Shown here piece after piece: positions 1 through 9,808 of a stretch of 29,037 nt of DNA. Origin of the DNA: Didymodactylos carnosus (lineage: Eukaryota; Rotifera; Eurotatoria; Philodinida; Philodinidae). Location: assembly GCA_905250885.1 (NCBI GenBank), contig CAJNOQ010001726.1:1-29037 (forward strand), written 5' to 3'. The notes beneath the pieces are model-generated. The model made no database searches. It had not been told where the DNA came from and saw only the letters and a program-made list of their open reading frames with translations. The position numbers and the translations under genes were made by a program. Each line of letters starts with the position of its first letter. Position 1 is the first letter of the stretch.

Positions 1-1504
1 TAGACCATAATAAAATATTTAGTTCACGCTTCTGATTCAACCAAGTTTCACCAAAGGAGTTGTCTGAGAGAGAGGCTTTAGTATTTCATAAACATCGATT
101 GCATTATATGTTGTATTCAGATCATAAACTTCATTTCTCTTGCATTTAGCAAAGACAGAGAGCTTTTTCAGGACCTCTTGTCACAACACTCTAAACAAAT
201 GTGTCATAAAACAAGACCCCGTAAGTCGGTTAACGATCAAGGCGGACGACGACTTATTTTGAGACCTATGTATTGGTCTAATCGTCAACCGAATCATTGG
301 CGGACTGAGAAAACTTTTTAGGGGGGGAGAGGGCAATACATTTTTTAGAGTAGTGCATACACAAACGTGCTTCCCTTCATAATTTTTGTCGGTGCTAACA
401 CACTTTTCCTTCATTTAAACTGTACATCACATTTTTCGATTCTTTATTTTGAACTTCGGACAGATACTTCACAGGGCAATATTTTTTTCCAGAAGCGGCA
501 ATTCTCTTGCTGGCGGTCTCCCAATGAACCGGATTATGGGGTCTTCCTTTAAGAACGATAAATTTATCTGCCTTATTTTTTAAATTAGTTCGAATGTTAA
601 GTTAAGCTCATCAGAGTGGGTCAGTATTTTCACTCTAGCTGTTGTTGATATTTTATAAGAGAAAAATGATAACATTCTAAGTGTATGTTATTAAATCCAC
701 TGTTCTGTACATACAAGTAGTTAATAAAAGAGGTGAATGATTTTTCGTACTTCAGACGGCAAAAATAAGACCTTTTTTTCGGTCTTAGAAAGTAGACAGA
801 TAGGTTATAGGTTATGTGCCTTAAAATAGACGAAAGAAACTAGAGGGCAATCACTCTAGTGAGAGTTACGAATGCGGTGCGAACCAGGAACAAGAGAATG
901 AAGGATACGGCTACAGAAAACTCAGTTTTTTTGTTAAATTATGTACAGTATTGTTCGTAGCAAAGAACTGAATAAAGTGTAGATTAGTCACGTAAAGGAG
1001 TAATTGTCTTTTTCTGCCACTGATTCATTAAGCAACTCAGATTAATTATCCATTTTTTTGAAAAAACTACAAATCTCAAACGTTCAAAACACCTTTCAAG
1101 CCTTCCGGTTAATGACTGAATTATCCACAAAGTCTCAAAAGAGAACATTTATTAATTCGGCCTCACAGCTCACTGTTCCCGTTTAAAACTTTACGGTGGT
1201 CCTACTAGTTTACGAGAAAATCGTTACTGAAAATGACAGTTTTGTACTGTAGAAAGTAAACACGCAGTTTACTATAATGCGGTATGCAAAACGTTAGGCT
1301 GATACAAGAGTAAGACGGATCTTTTTTTAGAGTGAACACTCCACATGAACTATTAGTTTATTGCACGGCTGTGTCTGATGGGGTCCTATCGTTATAATGT
1401 ATTACTACCATACCGTTGTTCGCTCAAACTTTAGTGGAGACTGGTTACTCTTAGAATCACAGAATCAATAGAAAGTTTCTAACATAGAAATCTGGAATCG
1501 CATA
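1..1504. other. Gene-less AT-rich stretch
   Basis: I find no spliced or unspliced coding region here. The open frames are short, overlap antisense, and show no protein-like motifs or usable splice junctions. There are no tRNA boxes and no long repeats. It may be the edge of a large intergenic region or transposon graveyard continuing to about 9.8 kb. Confidence 0.5.
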
Positions 1505-1555
1505 ACCTGATCTTTTTCCACCAGTTTGTAGAGGACACTTCGAAGTATATGTCCC
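1505..1555 (+). repeat. Dispersed repeat unit, copy 1 (direct)
   Basis: A stretch containing CAGTTTGTAGAGGACACTTC, continuing into a cgaagtatatgtcc-like tail, recurs in the same orientation near 2170-2215 (changes such as GGATACTTCGAAACATATGTCC). It recurs in inverted orientation near 2680-2712. Three copies within 1.2 kb mark a local repeat family, probably part of a decayed mobile element. No coding capacity is seen. Confidence 0.6.
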
Positions 1556-1808
1556 AACAAAGCTTTCGGTTCCAAGATTTATAGTGTTTGACTAAAAATA
1601 TTTTCAATTTTTTTTCGGACTTTTTGCCCTATTTTTAGTATTTCAATAAATACTTCATTTTTTTATATGAAGAGTTGATTCTAGCGTAGTTCGATAGAGA
1701 ACATTAACTTGTATAAGGAGAAATACTTTTCATGGTTCTCGAATGAAGTTTGATGCAGAAAATTACCGTTCACCTGCCCGAGGAACCTTCGAAACTAAAA
1801 GTATTTTT

Positions 1809-2110
1809 CGCCTCACCTTACGGCTAGTTTCGCTCGAAGCAAGCATTTTGAAGTAAAACTCTGGGTACTAAAGTTGTTCAGCATCGAATTCTGCAGTCAC
1901 TAACCAGAGGCTTTTTTAAAATTGTCTTGTTTTGGTTTTAAAATTAAACTTCACGGTTTTTAAAGTTTTAAAATTTTTGAAACCCAAAACAAGACAATTT
2001 TAAAAAAGCTTCTCGTTAGTGACTGCAGAATTCGATTCTAGACAACTTTAGTACCCAGAGTTTTACTTCAAAATGCTTGCTTCGAGCGAAACTAGCCGTA
2101 AGGTGACGCG
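1809..2110. repeat. Long imperfect inverted repeat (foldback)
   Basis: The left arm (about 1809-1935) and right arm (about 1983-2110) are reverse complements over roughly 125 bp at about 90% identity. They are separated by an AT-rich loop of about 47 bp. Matching landmarks include CTAGTTTCGCTCGAAGCAAG on the left with its complement near 2080-2095, and GAATTCTGCAGTCACTAAC paired with GTTAGTGACTGCAGAATTC. The arm similarity shows a foldback element or local inverted duplication. A transcript could form a long hairpin. No transposase is visible. Confidence 0.85.
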
Positions 2111-2174
2111 AAAAATTCTTCGTTGAGCCAAAAAGCAGCGATATTTTCAAGTTTTGCATTTTGTCTTCAAGTCT

Positions 2175-2715
2175 TTCCAGTTTGTAGAGGATACTTCGAA
2201 ACATATGTCCTGAAGTTTTTCCGGCCTACTGGCATTATCTGACTGAGAAAAAATTAATTACTTAAAACAATATTGTCAAATTTTCGACTTAACAGACTTA
2301 CCGAGCGGCGAAAAATTAATTCTAAAATTTAGTCCATCTTGTAGCCCATGGAATTCTCTATCAGATTAAGTATTGCTTGAATTTTTTCGTTGAGTTATTA
2401 GTTTACAAGTGAAATTTTATGCTAGTAAAGTAGGCTAAATTAACGTTAATTAGTACTAATTAGTCAATAACAGGATGGAACGAACAAAAAGTTTAGCATA
2501 TTTTCACATAGAAATATTCTCCACACATTTCTCTATCGCGAGAACCAAGTCTTTACGATGAATGTAGAATGGACAGAAATTTTTTAATAATAGTCCCTTG
2601 TTCAAAAATTTAACAACATTTTTTTGAGTAATTAATTTTTTTCTCAGCCACATAATGTCCGTAAGCCGAGGCAACTTCAGGACATATACTTCGAAGTGTT
2701 CTCTGCAAACTAGAA
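2175..2715. repeat. Second inverted repeat with diverged arms
   Basis: Arms at about 2175-2350 and 2560-2715 are complementary but more diverged than those of the neighbouring foldback. The outer parts pair best: CAGTTTGTAGAGGATACTTCG with the complement of the segment ending 2712, and GAGAAAAAATTAATTAC with the AATTAATTTTTTTCTC segment near 2632-2647. The element abuts the 1809-2110 foldback and shares its terminal unit with the copy at 1505-1555, so the block looks like a nested, decaying repeat family. Confidence 0.7.
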
Positions 2716-3990
2716 GCGTTAAAGCAAAATCTCAATGGGAGCACCTCCCCCTTATTAATCACATCACAGACAAAGCGATTAATAGCGTATATCCATTGTC
2801 AATTAAAACTGTTTAAATACGAGTTCTAAAACTTTTCCATGTCTGTCAATCACTTTTAGAATTCATCGATATCGTATTGACAATAACAGTAGACACGAAT
2901 GAATGATACAAAATTAAAAATAAAGCTGCTACAAAATATCGTTTTTCAATCTTGGTTTTCGCTTCTTTCTTTTAGATTGAATTTTCTAAAATTTGTTATA
3001 ATATGTAGCCGTTTATTTAATAAAAAATGATCAACGGTTGTGTTTGTTTGTTAAACAAATTGTATTAGAGAAAAAAATAACAGCTTGTATGACGATAATT
3101 GATAAACGTTTACAAAGAATGCTTCTAACTGATCACACCTCAAAAATACAAAATAACGGCTATAACAGCTTTATTTTGCATTGAATCACCTTGTTCTCTC
3201 AAAAAGATCTATCTAAAGGCGTTCAAACCATCCTATGCGAGCTTCAAACAACTTGTAGTGTTGTGATTGCTTATTGAAAAGTTATTGTCTAGATAAAGAG
3301 GTGTATGAGACGATTACCATCCTTGATACTGCTAAACAAATTCTTTACTGAAAATATGACTTTAATAAAGATATTTTCTGGAATGGAACTATGAGTCTAT
3401 AGAATTCGTTTTCGATTCCAACTATCGATAAGTTGCGTATCATTGTTTCTATTTGATCTTTAAGTATTATATTGCCTATGTAACAAAAATAGATATCGTC
3501 TAAACATGTGATCTTTTTTCTCAATAGATGCTTTTTAAACAAGTACATGTTAATATAGACGATCTTTAATTCTCCCAACATGTTTCCATGTAATTTATAA
3601 TGTTTTTGTTAAGTGCTTTACTATCGTGCATAATTGAATTCGTTTGGCATGAAAAAATTTCTTCTAAATAAAAACACTAATACTATACTTTTTGTTACAG
3701 AGATATATCGGTTTTTGAATAGTCACATACATGATCACCTTCTGATCTCTCCAATGAATAAAAATATGTCAGTTCTCATGTACACAGGTTTATCACAACA
3801 TAGACACCCGTCATAATTTAATCACAATAGTGAACGTTTGCTTCCATATTTTTCGTTTTAGAAAAAGTCTCTCTGTTTTTATGCTACCTGCCACATTGAT
3901 TGTGAATAATCATCTCGGACTGAAAAAACTTGAAACCCTTAAGAATTGTTTCCAGGTACACTCAAACGGAACATGGACAAAATGAAAAAT
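2716..3990. other. Gene-less AT-rich stretch
   Basis: Only short open frames occur, with no conserved motif and no compatible splice partners. I see no RNA gene and no strong repeat. Homopolymer A/T runs are common. Confidence 0.5.
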
Positions 3991-4434
3991 GATCACGGAA
4001 ATAACATAATTTTGATCCTGCTTGAGAAAATTTCGATAAAAAACATGTAAAAGATGATGGTTACCAAAACTAAATCTATTTAGGCCAAATTTCTCTAATT
4101 GATAGGGAAGACAATAACGGATCCGTTTTATTAAAATTTTAGTAATACAAGTTCCAGTCTTTCTGTCTTCTTTCATTTTTTTGTTACATGCACGAAGCTG
4201 GACATTTACTGGAAAACAAGGATAAATTAGATGGAGCATAAAGGTAGTTTATGCACTCAAAACTATTGTGAGATCTAAAGTATGTTTATCTTAGCATAAG
4301 CTTAATTAGACTATTTCTCGTGATCTAATCATGATTTCGCTATAAAAAAATTGAGGTTTTGTAACCGACATCTTTTACCTGATTTTTCTGAAAAATTTGT
4401 CAATCAGGAGCGAAAGAATTTTATTTCCGTGATC
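3991..4434. repeat. Imperfect inverted repeat, about 80-bp arms
   Basis: The left arm 3991-4069 is the approximate reverse complement of the right arm 4357-4434. Shared blocks include TTATTTCCGTGATC in the right arm paired with GATCACGGAAATAA on the left, and CATCTTTTAC paired with GTAAAAGATG. The opposed arms explain why open frames on the two strands here translate into similar peptides. That resemblance reflects the inverted duplication, not two genes. It is probably a decayed foldback or MITE. Confidence 0.7.
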
Positions 4435-4703
4435 TTCAAATTTCACGGCCAAATAACATATGACTTTTGGAAGGTGAGCAGCGACATTTTTTCGAACCAG
4501 TATATTCAACATAGATCTTTTCACAGTCAAGAAGACTACAAGAAACTTCTCGGTTCTTACTTCAGTATCTAAGACATAGGTCTAACTGTTTCCTGTCACA
4601 TACAAACACTTCAACTTCTGTTTCCCTTTTGCATTTTTTAAAGTTGATAATACTCTTCCTTTCTAGTACTCATTAAGGTTAGAACATTTATATTAGCAAT
4701 ATT

Positions 4704-5360
4704 TTGAGCTTATTTCGCAGTGATACATCAGACCCAACTTCCAAACAAAACCATCCGCAAAAGTCTGGTTCCTTGCAGATATTAAAATTTGCCAATTCTC
4801 TCGAAAACTTCCGAGAACTACGTCAGCTGGCATTATTAATCCAATATGTATTAAACTGTGATCGTGCGAACTATTACCAAATGTTACGTCAATAATTTAT
4901 CAAAGAAGCGATTCTAATTGGCTCAACACAGTGGAAAGATTTTTATTCAATTAAACAATTTGCTCCAGTTTTTTCCAGAGCATGAAATCAATTTATTACG
5001 TCATGTTGATCATGATCATATATATAATACAAGTTTACCTTTGATTCCAATTAAACCAATTTTCTCTTTTTCGTTCCGTTCCTATTGGCTTTAAAATATA
5101 TTGTAGAAAATAACTGACTAATGGTTGACTTGATATGATTTATATAAGTGTGAACTAATGTGTTAATAGAGATTGATATAGAAGAGAAAACACGATTGGT
5201 TGCTTTTTCTTTTTCTCATTTAAAAAAAAATGCATTGTCATCTTTGGTGTATAAAAACTCCTTGAACAACCAGACGATCTTATTTAGGACGATACGCGCT
5301 CATCGGAGAGCATGTATGTTCAAGAAACAACATTATCAATTATCAGGTAATTTATCGTAA
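4704..5360 (+). pseudogene. Possible decayed coding tract, unrecognised
   Basis: A 63-codon open stretch (4704-4895) ends in a protein-like peptide (RELRQLALLIQYVLNCDRAN). After a single stop the same frame stays open for about 30 more codons (STQWKDFYSIKQF near 4920-4965). A related sequence near 6175-6260 keeps TTQ-stop-KD-FSI in the same relative frame. The segment at 5160-5360 is also open but has no recognised domain. This could be the remains of a transposon or duplicated gene, or chance frames in AT-rich DNA. I cannot assign a family. Confidence 0.2.
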
Positions 5361-7397
5361 CATTTTAGGTCTGAGATAGATTCCACCGTCATCTTTTTGA
5401 CTTATGGCACTATAATTCACGGCTCTTGACTTTTGCCATGTTTTACAATGTCATGAATTAATAGATGAAGAATCGTCGATCTGTAATAAATACTTTGAGC
5501 AGAAATATTTTGTTTTCGACAAATGGCACAAACTTGAAGACGGTAGATGATTTATCTGTTTTCTGTTTGATACCATTAATCGAGCTAAATATATTCATTG
5601 ACTGCTGCGGGTTGTTGAAGCCAAAAGAGTTTTCAATTAGACATATTAAGTCATTTATGTTATACTTTGAACATTGTATTTTCATTTGGAAGCTTCTGAA
5701 TTCAAAACGGGAATTCAATTTGGGTGAAAACGTCAACAACATAGCAATCGTCCACAATGAGACAAAGGATTCTTACCAACTAAGCATGTTTTTTCTTTAG
5801 TCTTTTATTGAAAAATTTGTCACTCGCAGGTTTCAAAGAAATGAACTATCGGGGTGTAATATCTCATTTGCGTACAAGATATATTTCTATGGCTACATTT
5901 GTTTATATTGAATTTATATTGTGCGATATGAAAGAATCTGAGGTAATGTTTAAAAGAGAAAGCTAAATCAAGCGATTCAGAAACATCCATAAAATCCATA
6001 CAATCACATGCTTAGTTGTAGAAACCAGGTTTTCACTACTTATTATCTACTAAAATCGCTGTATAGCATTGTACATCGTCGGAAAGAACCTGTGATATAG
6101 CTGGAAACCGAACAGTTAAAATGTTTCAAAAAAAGTTTGGATTCGCATTCCTGATTTTCTCATGAATAAGTAAATTACGAAAAGAATCACCATTGAAAGA
6201 GTATCATGGTGTAAAACCCACAACACAGTAGAAAGATGTTTTTTCGATTATGTTGTTCATCGGTAAATAAATTTCATTATTTCTCGTTTTAAATTGTAAA
6301 AATGTGAAAGCTTAGCGAGTTTACTATTATGCACGCGCTAATATAAAGATTTCTGAAAAATGTTAGCTTTCCAGATGTATTCAAATGACACTCTGATCAG
6401 GTCATGTGCGGTAAAAAGAGTCAAATCATTAGGACGCCAAGAAGTTTTTGATACAGTTCATTATCGGGTGCTAATTAATTAAAAAGTATACCCATATATA
6501 GCTGTACTCTATCTGATCATATGAGTTAGACCTTCATTTGTGCTGTGCCTATCGAGTTATTTAGACCACAATTCTTTAGACCAGTGTCTTTTTAAATTTT
6601 TTTATTCATGGTAAGAAGAATCAGTCCGTCATAATACATTTCAAATACTTTTGAAGCGTGAATCTCGACACAGGGTGATTCTAGAACGATTTTATAGTAA
6701 AATGTTTTTTTTGAAAAATTGAAAAAGAAAGTTTTGTAGAGCCGAAGAACAGAATGTGATTTCTCGATTTGGCACAAATGAAGAACAAAGTTCCCGTTCC
6801 GGACTCTTCAGTTTTGATTTTCCTGAAAAAGAGAAGAACACATTTTTTAAGGGCCTAGTATGATTAATAATTTTAACCAAATCGAAAAATTTTATAAGCT
6901 CGTTCAATTGATTGGGGATTAGTGTTCCCCATTATCAGGTATGCGATAACTTTTTAATCGGGGTATGAAAAAAGTGCCGTATGGGATAAAAAGCAAAACG
7001 ATGTGAAAACTTTTTTCTAAAGTATTCCCATCCAAAAATTATGGCGTACCCGATAATTGAGTATGAAGAAGATAAATTTAGTACTACTTTTTGATGGAAC
7101 AAGCTTTTTAAAATTGTTGTGAATGAAATAATATGTTGAGCTTTTATTACGCACTGGAGAAAGAACCAAGCTTATTTCAGGAAAAATAGCCGAGATGTCT
7201 CGGAAATTTCATTTATTCAAGTATATTTTTAAATATAGGGTGATTGTGAAAGCTGGGTATTGTCTGTATGTTTTTGATTGCAGAAAAAGTACACGGTAAT
7301 GGGCGCTGTGGAGCTATCATGCCTAGGAAAATCTAAACTTCAGTAATAAAACCGGAGTTGTTTTTTTCCAAAAAATAATGAGGATGCCCGAGTTTCA
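5361..7397. other. Gene-less stretch
   Basis: The open frames at 5458-5800 overlap each other on opposite strands, and neither shows domain motifs. The rest is AT-rich with no clear repeats beyond the weak 4.9/6.2 kb similarity. I see no RNA gene. Confidence 0.45.
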
Positions 7398-7661
7398 TCA
7401 TGAGTAGCAAGAGTACGCGTTAGTCAGTTTTTTCTTGGTAAGAAAAAATTTCAGAACATTTAAAAAATACGCTTTCGAGAGCATACCCGCAGCAGACACT
7501 GTCACATACCTCTGCAGAGAATGCAGCATAGATATGTGACAGTGTCTGCTGCGGGTCTTCCAGGGTCTGCCACGATGTTCCCTGCGGACCTGCACAGCTC
7601 TGCTCGTGAGAATTTTGCCTGCTGGAACGGAATGTGCAGGCTTGTTAGTAGGCTCTGCCAT
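7398..7661 (-). other. GC-rich island with small open frame
   Basis: Within AT-rich surroundings, about 7480-7660 is strikingly GC-rich and dense in CTG/TGC words. On the minus strand an ATG at 7661 opens an 87-codon frame beginning MAEPTNKPAHSVPAGK and rich in Arg and His. No domain, signal peptide or membrane segment is seen, and no intron is needed. The frame runs through the perfect hairpin at 7485-7556, so its middle may simply be repeat-derived. It could be a small gene, a transferred fragment or part of an element; I do not recognise it. Confidence 0.25.
7485..7556. repeat. Perfect 24-bp inverted repeat hairpin
   Basis: The arm 7485-7508 (ACCCGCAGCAGACACTGTC plus five bases) is the exact reverse complement of 7533-7556. 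The loop is 24 nt and itself contains a short CTCTGCAGAG palindrome. Perfect arms this GC-rich in AT-rich DNA suggest a recent or selected structure, such as a precursor-like small-RNA hairpin or a foldback remnant. Confidence 0.85.
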
Positions 7662-8056
7662 ATTAATCTTTTTTTATAGGTTGTCTGAAATGCAATATAG
7701 TCGAATTGACGCTTTCGCGAATAGCGCGTTCTAGAGGACTGAGAAAGGATTAAAAAAGTTTTCGTTTTTAATATAGGTTATCTGATACTAGTCATGTTAA
7801 GTCAACTCTCGGCACATTTAATTAAAGAACTATGTAGCTCAATTTTATTAAAACGAAACCAGACCACCTGGGAAGTGCCCCGACTTTGTACACTATGGGC
7901 CATTTAGGATACCTCTATTTTCATTCAGAAAAGTTTAAGCTTGAGCACCTGTAATTGTAATAACGGTGATGAGTGAAAGCCATGTCATTCTATGTCATAT
8001 GATTCCTAAGTGACTTCTTTACTAACTGTTACATACTAAAAAGAGCCTCTCTCTCA

Positions 8057-8223
8057 TCTTGGCGGATCCAAAATTCTATCGACGGGGTGGCGATTTCTAA
8101 ACGATGTCGTCCGAGGTAGTATGAATATTTTTTCTAAGGAAGTCTGGTAGTGTACTCGCATTAGAATTCCATTTGCGAGGTGGCGACGGTCGCCGAACCG
8201 CCGTGGTGCTAGATCCGCCACTG
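8057..8223. mobile_element. Short MITE-like element, partial
   Basis: TGGCGGATCC at 8060 and its counterpart GATCCGCCACTG at 8212-8223 form short terminal inverted repeats of the CAGTGGCGGATC type common in hAT-like non-autonomous elements. The interior is GC-richer than its surroundings. The left end is degenerate (CATCTTGGCGG instead of CAGTGGCGG) and I find no 8-bp target duplication, so boundaries and class are tentative. The minus-strand open frame across it (8054-8353) is probably not a gene. Confidence 0.4.
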
Positions 8224-8760
8224 ATATATAGCATTGCATGTTATTGAAAGTAAAGGGTACTCGATTGTTGGCAGATTGGCCAACCGCGGCGCTAAGGTCA
8301 ATGCATTCTCCGGATAAAATCAGACGGAACGCGTTGAGAGTATATCGGTCCATTTGGCAACCTTAACTGTTGGCGACATATATGCAGAATACTGATGAAG
8401 AGGAACGAATACATAGTTTCATTGGGTTTTGAGAAACAAATATTTTTATTGCTCTTTTCTGTGACTTGCAGAAATAGATTTCAGGAGAACTTAGTTAAGA
8501 TTTTGTGAATTTTACCCATTCTTCGTCGAACGACGTAGTAACTAGGAGATGTTAGTACTTGATTCTAGTTTTCTTGTGCTTGGTTCGTCTGGCGCTATTC
8601 AACTGTTGCTGATTGAAATAATCTCCCAGATTAAGTGATTCGTCTTTCTTCTTTAATGTCTTTCAAAACAGCTTTACTTCAGTATATCTTCAAGTGAAAC
8701 GGTTGTCAGTTAAGAATTTATATTTGTTCTTTTTATTTTTCGCTTATTTTTTTTACTTCT

Positions 8761-9098
8761 GGGGGTCGTATGACAATCAAAGGGTGACCTAAGTTATGGG
8801 AAATGTAATCTGAAAGTTAGGACCGTAAACTTAAGTCGGACTTGAGCCAATGAGGCATTTTTTGAATAGATTAGGCATTTAACGATACGATTCGGCGACA
8901 TTCTAAGGATTAGAGAATAAATATTTCGTTATTTTGCGGGTTTTTATCTGTGGTTTGTCACTGTTGTCAACGACTTTTAAAAAGTAAACAAATCGCCAAC
9001 TTAAGTCTTTTTCGTGATACGGTTTGAGTCCTCAGACTTAAGTCGGTCTTAAACTTAGACTTAGGTCCCGACTTAAGTTTTTTCGTGATACGACCCCC
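8761..9098. mobile_element. Non-autonomous DNA transposon (MITE), 338 bp
   Basis: The terminal inverted repeats are GGGGGTCGTATGAC at 8761-8774 and the complement of GGGGGTCGTATCAC at 9085-9098 (13 of 14 identical). The interior repeats ACTTAAGTC several times in both orientations (about 8829, 9000, 9036, 9070), and TTTTTCGTGATACG occurs twice near the right end. There is no coding capacity and no convincing target duplication, so the superfamily is unassigned. Confidence 0.7.
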
Positions 9099-9808
9099 TG
9101 GTTCTAATCTTAGTTGTCTTCTCTGTTTTGTTATTTGTTATTACTTTTTTGGTGTTGTTTGGCTTCAGTTATTATAGGTCGGGGACCTTTGATGACTCTC
9201 ATTTTTCGTGAATAAAACAGTCTTAGTCTGGTGTATTGCTCGGTCAGTCTCTGATCTCATCTCGAAGACTTTAGAAGCTTACAAACTGGAAAAAAGAATC
9301 GGAAAGAAAAATAGGAACAATTATTTGAGCATCATTCTCACAGTAGTACCGCGGCATATTGAAAAAAGTTAACGGAACAACTGAAGATATATCTCTAAAG
9401 TATTTTCACGATATATAGTAAGACAATTTTAATAGCTGAATAGTTAATATTGCGTTAAGCCTTGATAAATTATGCTATTCGCGCACAGAAGCAAATATCA
9501 CGATAATATGTGAGAATCATCGCTCGCAAGAGACCTCATGGATAAATAGCCTGACTCTGCCATGAGCACGTCTCAGTTTTTATTCATCAAAAAACAAAAA
9601 TTGTACTCCGCTGCTGATTCAAATGAAAAAGTATAGCACCGTCTTACAGTTATTCGTTTTTGCCATCATTTTTGGTAAGGTTTGGAAAATTTGAAGTTTT
9701 GCCACACATTCTTTAGATAAGGAATATGGTATTGTTTCCGTAATAAGTTATTTCTATATAGTATCTGTATTTTTATATACTATAGTAGATCTGCTTCTGG
9801 TTGGAAAA
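9099..9808. other. Intergenic region upstream of MTO1
   Basis: AT-rich, with no open frame of note. It should contain the MTO1 promoter and 5' UTR, but I see no element that stands out. Confidence 0.4.

Noticed and set aside
3910-4239. 109-codon minus-strand open frame
   Set aside because: It runs through an arm of the inverted repeat and has no domain or splice context. Its likeness to the 4351-4572 peptide comes from the inverted duplication.
5458-5800. Two long overlapping open frames on opposite strands
   Set aside because: Neither has motifs, plausible splice partners or a coding-like pattern. They mirror each other in AT-rich DNA.
8054-8353. 99-codon minus-strand open frame
   Set aside because: It crosses the MITE-like element, and its GC-rich part is the element's end. 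No family resemblance.
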